Positions 35,950 to 43,866 of a DNA stretch of 64,000 bases are shown one piece after another. The notes beneath the pieces are model-generated. The model searched no databases. It was given only the letters and a program-made list of their open reading frames with translations, and had not been told where the DNA came from. Within the stretch, counting starts at the first letter, position 1, and each line of letters opens with the position of its first letter. Location of the stretch: the NCBI RefSeq assembly GCF_002968295.1, contig NZ_CP134399.1:4526001-4590000 (forward strand), given 5' to 3'. This stretch comes from Mycobacterium sp. ITM-2016-00317. Lineage in GTDB: Bacteria; Actinomycetota; Actinomycetes; Mycobacteriales; Mycobacteriaceae. The position numbers were made by a program, and so were the translations under genes.

Positions 35950-37494
35950 ATGACCGACCGCACTTTTCAGATGCTGGCGATCGGGCTGTACTTCGCCCTG
36001 ATGCTCGCGATCGGTTACTACGCCTTCCGCCGTACCAGTGACCTCGACGACTACATGCTCGGCGGCCGCAAGCTCAAACCCGGCGTCGCGGCCCTGTCCG
36101 CGGGAGCCTCCGACATGTCCGGTTGGCTGCTTCTCGGCGTCCCCGGCGCGATATACGCCACCGGTCTGGTGGAGGCGTGGATCGTGATCGGGCTGGTGAT
36201 CGGCGCGTATCTCAACTGGCGGTTCGTCGCTCCGCGGCTTCGGGCCTACACCGAGATCGCCAACAACTCGATCACCGTACCGAGCTTCTTCGAGAACAGG
36301 TTGCGTGATCATTCGCATGTCCTGCGGATCTCGGCAGGCGCGATCATCCTGGTTTTCTTCACGTTCTACGTATCGTCGGGAATGGTCGCCGGCGGCGTGT
36401 TCTTCGAAACCTCGTTCGGCTCGTCGTATGTGACGGGCATGCTGCTGGTCGCCGGAGTCACCCTGTGCTACACCCTCTTCGGCGGATTCCTCGGCGCGTC
36501 GCTCACCGATGTGGCGCAGGCGCTGCTGATGCTTGCGGCCCTCATCGCGATTCCGGTCGCCGCGATCATCGCCGCCGGCGGACCCGGTGAAGTGCTCAGC
36601 CTGGTTCAGGCCGCCGACGCCGCGCACAACGCAGCCAACGCCGGTGACGAAATCCACCGCACCTCACTGTTCTTCGGCGGGAGTTTCCTGGCCATCATGT
36701 CCGCAGCCGCCTGGGGGCTGGGCTATTTCGGTCAACCCCACATCATCGTCCGGTTCATGGCGATGCGGTCGGCTGCCGACGCAAAAGCGGGCCGCCGCAT
36801 CGGCATCAGCTGGATGCTGCTCACCGCCGCAGGCGCGATCACCACCGGGTTCGCGGGCCTGGCGTACTTCTACGGCCGGGGCGAGACGCTGGACAACCCG
36901 GAGACGGTCTTCCTGCGTCTGGCGCAGGTTCTGTTCCACCCCTTCATCGCCGGAATCGTCCTCGCCGCGGTACTGGCGGCCATCATGTCGACGATCTCAT
37001 CGCAGCTCATCGTCTGCTCGTCTGCTCTGGTGGAGGACATCTACCGCGCGTTCGGCAAGGAGGCCAGCCCGACGAGGTTGGTCACCTACGGCCGGCTCGG
37101 GGTGCTGATCGTCGCGGTGCTGGCGATCTTGCTCGCCCTGAACCCGGACGGTTCGATCCTCGACCTCGTTGGCTTCGCGTGGGCCGGCTTCGGCGGAGCG
37201 TTCGGCCCGCTGATCATCTTGTCGCTGTTCTGGCGCAGGTTGACTTCCGCCGGGGCGATCGCCGGCATGGTCACCGGCGCCGTGGTGGTCGGCGTCTGGG
37301 GCCAGACCGACGCGCTGTCCAGTGTCATGTACGAGATCGTTCCGGCCTTCGTCGCGTGCGCTGTCGTCGCCGTCGTCGTATCGCTGTTCACCGCGCGTGA
37401 CGACGAGGACATTCAGCGCGAGTTCGACGAGATGGCCGAATCAGTCCGCGGCGAAGCCGTCCAGGACGAGAACCCGGTGCGGCAGGCTACCTGA
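35950..37494 (+). CDS. putP: sodium:solute symporter, proline permease type
   Basis: 514 residues, about 13 membrane helices. SSS-family motifs: DLDDYMLGGRKLKPGVAALS, GASDMSGWLLLGVPGAIY (the PutP-type ASDMSGWL sequence), FGQPHIIVRFMA and ISSQLIVCSSALVEDIYR. The residues point to PutP, the Na+/proline carrier, more than to other SSS members. The C-terminal 30 residues are acidic and cytosolic. ATG 35950 is preceded by GAGGAC. No proline dehydrogenase or delta-1-pyrroline-5-carboxylate dehydrogenase gene is next to it, so import may serve nutrition or osmoprotection. Confidence 0.9.
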   Translation: MTDRTFQMLAIGLYFALMLAIGYYAFRRTSDLDDYMLGGRKLKPGVAALSAGASDMSGWLLLGVPGAIYATGLVEAWIVIGLVIGAYLNWRFVAPRLRAYTEIANNSITVPSFFENRLRDHSHVLRISAGAIILVFFTFYVSSGMVAGGVFFETSFGSSYVTGMLLVAGVTLCYTLFGGFLGASLTDVAQALLMLAALIAIPVAAIIAAGGPGEVLSLVQAADAAHNAANAGDEIHRTSLFFGGSFLAIMSAAAWGLGYFGQPHIIVRFMAMRSAADAKAGRRIGISWMLLTAAGAITTGFAGLAYFYGRGETLDNPETVFLRLAQVLFHPFIAGIVLAAVLAAIMSTISSQLIVCSSALVEDIYRAFGKEASPTRLVTYGRLGVLIVAVLAILLALNPDGSILDLVGFAWAGFGGAFGPLIILSLFWRRLTSAGAIAGMVTGAVVVGVWGQTDALSSVMYEIVPAFVACAVVAVVVSLFTARDDEDIQREFDEMAESVRGEAVQDENPVRQAT

Positions 37495-37585
37495 CCACAG
37501 CCCGCGTGATCGCGCTGTCGTTCACCATCGGTGCACCCACCGGTCTGCAAGGATGCCTTGCGGGGACATGAGCGGGAGGAGGCCG

Positions 37586-39157
37586 ATGAGAACGACCCGG
37601 CCCCCGTCCCGGTCGCCGTGGCCGCGCTCGCTGGCCGGGCAGGCGATCGTGTTGCAGATCCTGGTGATCGCGGTGATCGTGCTGGCGGGCAGTGCGCTGG
37701 CGGTGCTGGATGCCCGGCACGACGGGGATGCCGCCGCCGAGCAACAGGTGCTGGGCATCGCAACCGCGCTGGCCGACTCACCGTCGACGGCCGAGGCGAT
37801 CGGGTCCGGACGGGCCACCGAGATCCTGCAGCCGGTGACCGAGTTGGTGCGCAGGCAGACCGACATCGCGTTCATCACGATCATGGCGCCCGACCGCACC
37901 CGGTTCACCCACACCGACCCGACGCAGATCGGCGGCGCCTATCTGGGCAACATCGGGCCCGCACTCGAGGGGCGGACGTTCACCGAGGTGTACACCGGCA
38001 CGCTGGGCCCGTCGATCCGCGCGGTGGCCCCCGTGCACGACGCCGACGGCCGGGTCGTGGGTCTGGTCGCCGCGGGCATCCTTCAGCAGAGCCTGGCCGA
38101 CCGCTGGCAGGCGCAGTGGCCGATGATCGCCGCGATCAGCGTTGGCGCCCTTGCCATCTCACTGGTCGGGGTATGGGGCATCCGCCGTCGCCTTCTGCGC
38201 CAGACCCGCGGCCTCGGTCCCGACGAGCTGCGGGTCATGTACGACCACCACGACGCGATCCTGCACTCGGTGTCCGAGGGCCTGATCGTGCTGGACCGAT
38301 CGGGGGTCGCGGTGGTCAACGACGAGGCCCGCCGCCTGTTGTCGCTTCCCGCCGGCGCGGTCGCGCAGTCGGATCTGCCGGAGTTCTTGCGCACCTACAA
38401 CCCGGGCGCCCGCGACGAGGTCCACGTCACCGACGACCGGGTGCTGGTGGTGAACCGGTCCCGGGTGCGTTCGGACGCGCACGGCTCCGAGGTGGTGACG
38501 ATCCGCGACCGCACCGAATTGCAGGGTGCGCTGGGCGAACTCAACTCGCTCAAGGTGTTGACGGACTCGCTGCGGGCGCAGGCCCACGAGGCGGCGAACA
38601 AGCTGCACACCATCGTCACGATGGTGGAGATGGGTCGCCCCGACGAGGCCGTCCGGTTCGCCACCGCCGGGCTCCAGTTGTCCCAGCTGCTCGTCGACCG
38701 GTTGTCCAGCGCGGTCGGTGAGCCCGCACTGGTGGCTCTCCTGCTCGGTAAGGCGGCCCAGGCCGACGAGCGCGGGATCGAGCTGACGATCACCGAGGAT
38801 TCCGAACTGCCCGCCGACGACCTGTTGTTGACGGGGCAGGAGATGGTCACTGTCGCCGGGAACCTGATCGACAACGCGATGGACGCCTGCGATCCCGACG
38901 ATCCGTGGGTGGAGGTGACCGTGCACCAGGACTCGCAGCGGCTGCTGATCCGGGTCGCCGACAGCGGAGTAGGCATGGACGACGGCACATTCGAGACGGC
39001 CATGCGTCGCGGGTACTCGACGAAGTCCGGCGAGGACGCCGCTCAGCACGGGCTGGGGCTGGCGCTGGTGGCCCAGGTGGTGAAACGGCACGGCGGGCAG
39101 CTCACCGCGGACGTGACCTACGGCTCCGTCGTGACGGTGACGGTGACGCGCCCGTGA
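37586..39157 (+). CDS. sensor histidine kinase, CitA/DcuS family
   Basis: 523 residues. Membrane helices at about 21-41 and 177-200 enclose an extracytoplasmic PAS-like (CitA/sCache) domain with DIAFITIMAPDRTRFTHTDP and GRVVGLVAAGI, the usual signature for citrate/C4-dicarboxylate sensing. A cytosolic PAS follows (ILHSVSEGLIVLDRSG), then a Spo0B-like dimerisation region with the phospho-accepting His in QAHEAANKLHTIV, and an ATPase domain (NLIDNAMDAC, DSGVGMDDG, HGLGLALV). ATG 37586 is favoured by GGGAGGAGG over ATG 37568. Overlaps the regulator gene by GTGA. Proximity to dctA suggests it controls dicarboxylate uptake. Confidence 0.92.
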   Translation: MRTTRPPSRSPWPRSLAGQAIVLQILVIAVIVLAGSALAVLDARHDGDAAAEQQVLGIATALADSPSTAEAIGSGRATEILQPVTELVRRQTDIAFITIMAPDRTRFTHTDPTQIGGAYLGNIGPALEGRTFTEVYTGTLGPSIRAVAPVHDADGRVVGLVAAGILQQSLADRWQAQWPMIAAISVGALAISLVGVWGIRRRLLRQTRGLGPDELRVMYDHHDAILHSVSEGLIVLDRSGVAVVNDEARRLLSLPAGAVAQSDLPEFLRTYNPGARDEVHVTDDRVLVVNRSRVRSDAHGSEVVTIRDRTELQGALGELNSLKVLTDSLRAQAHEAANKLHTIVTMVEMGRPDEAVRFATAGLQLSQLLVDRLSSAVGEPALVALLLGKAAQADERGIELTITEDSELPADDLLLTGQEMVTVAGNLIDNAMDACDPDDPWVEVTVHQDSQRLLIRVADSGVGMDDGTFETAMRRGYSTKSGEDAAQHGLGLALVAQVVKRHGGQLTADVTYGSVVTVTVTRP

Positions 39158-39843
39158 TCACCGTGCTGATCGTCGAGGACGAACCGCTGATCGCCGACGC
39201 GCATCAGGCCTATCTGCAACGGCTGCAAGGCTTTTCGGTGGCAGCGGTGGCGCATACGGCGCGGGACGCGATGCGGGCGGCCGCCACGGCCGCGACCACG
39301 GACACGCCGATCGACCTCGTGCTGCTCGACATCGGCCTGCCAGACGCCAACGGCATCGCTCTCGCGTCGGCGCTGTCGGGGCTGCGGCCGGCGCCGGACA
39401 TCATCACGATCACCTCGGAACGGGACCTGGAGATGGTGCGCGCCGCGGTGGGACAGGGCGCGCTGGCGTATCTGCTCAAGCCGTTCACCTTCGCCGCGTT
39501 CCGGGACCGCCTCGAGCGCTACCGCCGTTACCGCGAGGCACTGCCGGCGGGCACGGATGCGGCCAGCCAGGCCGAGGTCGACCGCGCGCTCGCGGAGTTA
39601 CGCGTGGGGCCGGACCGGGCGGCCGCGCCGAAGGGCGCGTCACCGGGCACCAACGACGAGATCGCCCGTGCCGTGCGCGATTCGGCAGACGGGGTGACCG
39701 CCGACGAGGTCGCCAAACAGGTCGGGGTGTCCCGGGTGACCGCGTGGCGCTATCTCGAACGTCTCGCCGACGACGGCACGGTGCGCCGGCAGACCGAGTA
39801 CGGCAAGGCGGGACGGCCCAAGACGCGGTATCAGTGGCGGTGA
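39154..39843 (+). CDS. response regulator, CitB/DcuR family
   Basis: 229 residues, GTG start overlapping the kinase stop. Receiver domain residues 1-120: LIVEDEPLIADAHQ acidic pocket, LLDIGLPDANG with phospho-acceptor Asp near residue 58, and AYLLKPF with the conserved Lys. The C-terminal part, DEIARAVRDSADGVTADEVA followed by SRVTAWRYLERLADDGTVRR, is a winged helix-turn-helix of the CitB type. It should bind DNA after phosphorylation; dctA and possibly putP are the neighbouring candidates. Confidence 0.93.
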   Translation: MITVLIVEDEPLIADAHQAYLQRLQGFSVAAVAHTARDAMRAAATAATTDTPIDLVLLDIGLPDANGIALASALSGLRPAPDIITITSERDLEMVRAAVGQGALAYLLKPFTFAAFRDRLERYRRYREALPAGTDAASQAEVDRALAELRVGPDRAAAPKGASPGTNDEIARAVRDSADGVTADEVAKQVGVSRVTAWRYLERLADDGTVRRQTEYGKAGRPKTRYQWR

Positions 39844-39852
39844 GCCGCCGGT

Positions 39853-40941
39853 TTACGCCGGGGCGGCCTGCAGCGTGCGCGAGGCGTGGAGCGCGTGCGG
39901 GTCGGTCGCCAGGAACTGCGTGTACAGCGACTCGATGGTCGACTCGACGGCGAACACGCTGACCTCACCGGAATAGTCGGCGACGTACAGCCGCGCGCTG
40001 TCGGCGCCCTGCGCAACGCAGGACGGCCGCGTGCCGACGGTGAGCGCGTCGACGATCTCCAGGCTGAGCGTGCACAGCACCGCGACGCGGTCGTAGTCGA
40101 CGATGTAGGCGCGGGTCTGGTCGGCGCTCATCGACAACCGGGTCGGTGCGCCACCGAGGGCCACCCGGTCGGTCACCCGCATGGTGTCCAGGTCCAGGAC
40201 GTGGACGGCGCCGCCGACCGCGCGATCGGAGGTCAGCAGGTAGACCGCGCCCCCGGCGTAGGCGATGTCGCGGATCGGCGGACCGATCGGCACGACCCGG
40301 CGGACCTGCGAGGTTTCGGTGTCCACGACGATCAGCCGGCTGCCCACCGCGTCGGTGACTGCGGCGTAAACCCGCTTGCCGTTGGGGTCGGCGCACAGCG
40401 CGTCCACGTTGGCAGCGGGGCCGGAGCCGATGCCGATGGTGCCGACCCGCTCGGCGGTGACGTCGATGACCGCGATGTCGACGCTGTCCTGCGCGCCGCG
40501 GGCGGCGTACACGCGCTTGCCGTCGGCGTCGACGGTCAGCGCGGTGACCGCGAAGGCTAACGGGTAGGTGGCCACGACGGCGCGGCTCTCCAGGTCGATC
40601 ACCTTGACGGCGTCGAAGCTCTCGGCTGCCACGCTGACGAAGGCCCGGTCGTCGGACACCGCGACGGCGGTGGGCTCGCCGTCCACCGCGACGGTGGCGA
40701 CCACGGCCAGCGTGGTGTTGTCGATCAGCGACACGCTGCCGTCGGCCGGGTTGGCGACCGCGACCGTGCCGTGGCCGGCGGCGATGTCGGCGATCGGCCC
40801 GCGTGCCACGGTGAGCTGCCGGTCCGGCGCCACGTCGGTGGGTGAACTGGCCGAGGTCTTCGCGCGCGAGCCCTCGGCCACACGCGCCGCAGTTTTACCT
40901 CTGGGCATCAGACGCCCCATCAGTCCCGAAAAGTTTGCCAT
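39853..40941 (-). CDS. YncE-like seven-bladed beta-propeller protein
   Basis: 362 residues. After a basic Ser/Ala-rich N-terminus of about 45 residues without a clear signal peptide, the protein is a run of four-stranded repeats of the YVTN/YncE type, e.g. GTVAVANPADGSVSLIDNTT, DGKRVYAARGAQDSVDIAVI and PNGKRVYAAVTDAVGSRLIV. Such propellers bind other proteins or DNA; no catalytic residues are evident. ATG 40941 has GGAGGTACC upstream and a -10 box TAATCT 42 bp before it. Ends 9 bp from the convergent response regulator stop. Function unknown. Confidence 0.82.
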   Translation of the reverse strand: MANFSGLMGRLMPRGKTAARVAEGSRAKTSASSPTDVAPDRQLTVARGPIADIAAGHGTVAVANPADGSVSLIDNTTLAVVATVAVDGEPTAVAVSDDRAFVSVAAESFDAVKVIDLESRAVVATYPLAFAVTALTVDADGKRVYAARGAQDSVDIAVIDVTAERVGTIGIGSGPAANVDALCADPNGKRVYAAVTDAVGSRLIVVDTETSQVRRVVPIGPPIRDIAYAGGAVYLLTSDRAVGGAVHVLDLDTMRVTDRVALGGAPTRLSMSADQTRAYIVDYDRVAVLCTLSLEIVDALTVGTRPSCVAQGADSARLYVADYSGEVSVFAVESTIESLYTQFLATDPHALHASRTLQAAPA

Positions 40942-41377
40942 GTGTCGTGGTACCTCCGCCGGCAGCGCGGCTGCCTGGCTCTAGATTACGTCCCGGGGCG
41001 CCCGAACTGGCGCCGCCTGAATCGAGTGTAGCGACGGAAATTCAAGGTCACGCCCCTCGAAGATGACGTCTCACGGAACGGCTCGGCAACCTCTCAGCCC
41101 ACGCTTAGGAAACTTCTCGTGATGGATTTGTGATATTCCCTGGGCAAACATTGAGCAGTGCCTGAACTGGCCTTGAACGGATTCAGCAAGTGTTCAGCGA
41201 AAATTGGAAGAAAACATGTTCGTAACGAATTCTTAGCTTTCCCGCCCAAAGTGAGCGTCAGATCACACCGCGACACGACAGCAAACCCACAGTGAGGATA
41301 GCGCCGGCGGACGAACCGTTGTGCGGCCGCCCACAGTCCCAAGTGTCGACTCTGCGCCGGGGTTCGCTGAAAACGCG
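40942..41377. other. 436-bp intergenic region with a low-GC core
   Basis: The left end has the propeller gene's ribosome site and a minus-strand -10 TAATCT (40988 to 40983). From about 41105 to 41250 the base composition falls well below the genome norm, with runs such as GAAAATTGGAAGAAAAC and paired GATTCAGC/TGTTCAGC. An 82-codon minus-strand ORF there has no ribosome site and unlikely composition. I see no gene; an untranslated RNA or regulatory region is possible. Confidence 0.4.
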
Positions 41378-41785
41378 TCAGGCGGGCTTGGCGCCGCGCA
41401 CCGACGAGACCGTGGTAGCCGGGATCAGCCCCTCGGGGTCACAGAGTTCCAGCACCCGCGAGACGGCGGGGCCGGCCACCACACACCACGTCACGTCTTC
41501 GCGGGCCAGATGTGCGCTGATGGCGTACAGCGCCGAGGCGCCGTCGAACGCCATGAAGTTGACTTCGGTGAGATCGAGCACCAGTGCGGCGTGCCCGCCT
41601 GCGGCTTCCCGCACGGTGTGGGCGAAGAGTTTGGCGTTGCCCGCGTCCACTTCGCCCATGACCGCCACGGTGGCTTGAGTTCGTCCCCCGGAGCCTTCCG
41701 TCCGGCACGCGAACGTCAGGGTCGTCGACGCGATGGCGAAGCGCCGACTGTCCGCCGAGCGGCTACGGATGGACGTGACGGTCAT
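41378..41785 (-). CDS. STAS-domain protein, anti-sigma-factor-antagonist type
   Basis: 135 residues. After a 40-residue N-terminus, a STAS domain: ATVAVMGEVDAGNAKLFAHT, AALVLDLTEVNFMAFDGASA and VAGPAVSRVLELCDPEG. In classical antagonists a Ser in the DxS(S/A)G loop is phosphorylated by the anti-sigma kinase; here the loop reads FDGASAL, so the usual site is altered and regulation may differ. ATG 41785 is 26 bp after the csbD stop, so the two form an operon. Probably part of a general-stress partner-switching network. Confidence 0.8.
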   Translation of the reverse strand: MTVTSIRSRSADSRRFAIASTTLTFACRTEGSGGRTQATVAVMGEVDAGNAKLFAHTVREAAGGHAALVLDLTEVNFMAFDGASALYAISAHLAREDVTWCVVAGPAVSRVLELCDPEGLIPATTVSSVRGAKPA

Positions 41786-41811
41786 TGCAGGCCAACTTAC
41801 CTGCCTGACGG

Positions 41812-42051
41812 TTAGCCCTGCTCGGCTTTCTGCCGCTCTTCGTTGGCCTTGGCAGCGGCGCGAGCGCTTTCGGCCTCGGCCTCCTTCTGCGCGGCTTCGC
41901 GCTGCGCATCGGCCTTGTCCTGCTGGGCCTGCCCCTCGCGTTGCAGGTCATCCCGGCCGGTGACGACGCCTGCGACCTCTTTGGCCTTACCCTTCACACC
42001 CTCGACGACGCCCTTGACGGCTTCTTCCGGACCGGAATTGTTGTCGCTCAC
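41812..42051 (-). CDS. CsbD-like stress protein
   Basis: 79 residues, highly charged, no membrane segment. The N-terminal half (EEAVKGVVEGVKGKAKEVAG then VVTGRDDLQREGQAQQDKAD) is the CsbD pattern; the C-terminal half is Ala/Glu/Lys/Arg-rich and should form a long helix or coiled coil. CsbD proteins are abundant general-stress proteins of unknown mechanism. GTG 42051 has a strong AAAGGAG. A SigF-like promoter lies about 45-70 bp upstream. Upstream of the STAS gene in the same transcript. Confidence 0.82.
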   Translation of the reverse strand: MSDNNSGPEEAVKGVVEGVKGKAKEVAGVVTGRDDLQREGQAQQDKADAQREAAQKEAEAESARAAAKANEERQKAEQG

Positions 42052-42094
42052 GAAACGCTCCTTTGTCTGCGGGGGTCTTTGCGCGAAGCGTCTG

Positions 42095-42120
42095 TTCCCC
42101 GAGGGCCAAAAAGCGAAACC
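42095..42120 (-). promoter_or_regulatory. SigF-like promoter of csbD
   Basis: On the minus strand GGTTT-N15-GGGGAA (42120 to 42095). The mycobacterial SigF consensus is about GTTT-N15-17-GGGTAT, so the -10 half has two mismatches. A stress sigma factor would suit CsbD and STAS genes. Confidence 0.4.
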
Positions 42121-42148
42121 TGCCGCTCACGGCGGTGAAGCCGGGCCG

Positions 42149-42487
42149 TCAGGCCGTGAGGTTCTGCAGCGCGACGTCGAGCGTGGAGAACAAGTCGATG
42201 TAGTCGGCCACCCCGGTGATCTTGAGGGGGCGGCTGGTTGCCGGACCGTCGGCGACGACGGCGAACTTGATCGCGCCGTCGAGCTCTTTACGGGTGATCA
42301 TCAGCACCTGCATACCGGCCGAGCCGAGGAAGTCCACCGCGGTCAGGTCGATGATCAGGCCGTCTGGCCTGCGAGCGAGCGCGGCGGTGACGACCTCCTG
42401 CAGTTGTGGCGCGGTGAGCATGTCGACGGCGCCAGTTGCGACGACGACCACGACACCATCGATCTGGTGTTCGCTGAATTGCTGCAC
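42149..42487 (-). CDS. STAS-domain anti-sigma factor antagonist
   Basis: 112 residues from GTG 42487, which has GACGAGG upstream; earlier in-frame codons give an unlikely Pro/Arg-rich leader. A complete STAS domain: VVVVVATGAVDMLTAPQLQE, GLIIDLTAVDFLGSAGMQVL with the canonical phosphorylatable Ser in LGSAG, and a C-terminal FAVVADGPATSRPLKITGVA. Should bind an anti-sigma factor when unphosphorylated. Third gene of a small cluster with csbD and a second STAS gene. No anti-sigma kinase is nearby. Confidence 0.85.
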   Translation of the reverse strand: MQQFSEHQIDGVVVVVATGAVDMLTAPQLQEVVTAALARRPDGLIIDLTAVDFLGSAGMQVLMITRKELDGAIKFAVVADGPATSRPLKITGVADYIDLFSTLDVALQNLTA

Positions 42488-42866
42488 CTCAAGCCTCGTC
42501 TCGTGGGGTGCGGCCGCGGATCGGACGCACGTGAACTCAAGAGGCTGCAGTCTGAACCCGGGTCGGTGCCGCACGCGACACCGTACACAGGCTATCGGAG
42601 TCCGGGGCTGCACCGGCACAGTAGCCGCCGATTGCGGTCCGGGCCTGCCCAACGGCCTCCGGGCGGGTCATTACGGCACCGCCCGCCGCGTTGTCCGCGG
42701 GGCCGACGCCGACGTTCAACGTCTCACCGCCGGAGCCGATTTGGGCCCGACTCGGCCACCGCCGCCCACCGGCGCGGTCGGCGCCCCCGCCCGCTGACCG
42801 TATTCCGCGGCGCGAGGCCCCTCCCGGGATTAGCGTTCTTGTCAGACACCTACGCGGGGAGGCACC
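42488..42866. other. 379-bp intergenic region before the fused transporter remnant
   Basis: Divergent spacer. The right end has -10-like TAGCGT (42831-42836), then GGGGAGG and ATG 42867, an intact promoter and ribosome site for the chimeric ORF. The rest is GC-rich with no plausible coding frame on either strand. Confidence 0.4.
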
Positions 42867-43391
42867 ATGCGCGCGATGCGGTCACGTCAGGCCGGCAACA
42901 GCCAGGCCACCTCCCCCGGGCGACATCGTCTGCCGGCCGCCGGGACGGCCTCGGCGCAGGAACCCGACTACGTCATCGCCACCGACACCACCTTTGCGCC
43001 GTTCGAATTCCAGGACGCCGGTGGACAACTCGTGGGCATCGACATGGATCTGATCCGTGAGATCGCCGAGGACCAGGACTTCACCGTCGACATCAAGCCC
43101 CTCGGCTTCGACGCCGCCCTGCAGGCGGTGCAGGCCAACCAGGCCGCCGGGGTGATCGCGGGCATGTCGATCACCGACGAACGCAAGGCTGTGTTCGACT
43201 TCTCCGACCCGTACTTCGAGTCCGGGGTGCAGATGGTGGTGGTGACCCACGAGATGGGCTTCGCGCGCGAGGTCGCCTCGCGGGTGATGTTCATGGCCGA
43301 CGGCGACATCGTCGAGGACGCGCCGCCCGGCGAGCTGTTCGACAACCCGAATCATCCGCGGTTGCGCGACTTCCTTTCCAAAGTCCTCTGA
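42867..43391 (+). pseudogene. internal-deletion fusion of amino-acid ABC transporter binding protein and ATPase
   Basis: 174 codons, open. Residues about 33-128 (DYVIATDTTFAPFEFQDAGG, then AGVIAGMSITDERKAVFDFS and DPYFESGVQM) are the N-terminal lobe of a GlnH/HisJ-type solute-binding protein. With no break the sequence then becomes VVVTHEMGFAREVASRVMFM, DGDIVEDAPPGELFDNP and RLRDFLSKVL, which is the C-terminal end of a GlnQ-type ATPase (His-loop onward). The rest of the binding protein, the permease and the Walker motifs are gone: about 2 kb is missing. The signal peptide lacks its hydrophobic core. The product cannot transport. Promoter and ribosome site look intact. Confidence 0.8.
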
Positions 43392-43528
43392 AACCGAGAT
43401 CTCCGAAAAGGATTGGAAACCTCTATGGAATCTCCACCCAGGCTCCAAGCGTCGCAGCGGTCACGTCGCGACGATGGTGGCATCGATATTCGGTCGCGCC
43501 GCTGAGGCGCCGACTCAAGGAGTTACGC

Positions 43529-43813
43529 ATGAAGAAGTCTCTCGCCTCCGTCCTACTCCCGGTCGGTGCGGCGCTCGTACTCGCCGCGCCCGCGCAGGCC
43601 GACACCGCCGCCTCGACGATCAATCAGTTGCGGGCGCAGGGTCACGACGTGCGCATCAGCCGGGTGGGTAACGGCCCGCTGGACCAGTGCAGCGTGATCA
43701 GCGTGCGCAACCTGCCCAGCATCCAGCAGTTCCCGTTCGACGAGGACGACGCCAACGTGTTCACCGTCCGGCCTCGGCAGAAGGTGCATGTGGCGCTGAA
43801 CTGCTCGGACTGA
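43529..43813 (+). CDS. small secreted protein, mycobacterial, function unknown
   Basis: 94 residues. Clear Sec signal peptide (KKSLASVLLPVGAALVLAAPAQA, cleavage after AQA at residue 24), then a 70-residue mature domain beginning TAASTINQLRAQGHDVRISR with two cysteines (DQCSV and the C-terminal NCSD) likely to form a disulphide. This short DxINxLxxxGxxV pattern recurs in several exported mycobacterial proteins. ATG 43529 has AAGGAG upstream. No operon partner; the drug exporter 53 bp downstream has its own -10 box. Function unknown. Confidence 0.82.
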   Translation: MKKSLASVLLPVGAALVLAAPAQADTAASTINQLRAQGHDVRISRVGNGPLDQCSVISVRNLPSIQQFPFDEDDANVFTVRPRQKVHVALNCSD

Positions 43814-43852
43814 TTCGCTCTCCCCGGGCGACCCCGGCCATCGGGGGCGGTC

Positions 43853-43858
43853 TAGGTT
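43853..43858 (+). promoter_or_regulatory. -10 box of the MFS exporter gene
   Basis: TAGGTT with 8 nt before GTG 43867 and no ribosome site, so near-leaderless. Confidence 0.45.
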
Positions 43859-43866
43859 TGGATCCC

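Noticed and set aside
41094..41342. 82-codon minus-strand ORF in the low-GC spacer
   Set aside because: No ribosome site or leaderless box at its start, atypical codon use, and no recognisable sequence; better regarded as non-coding.
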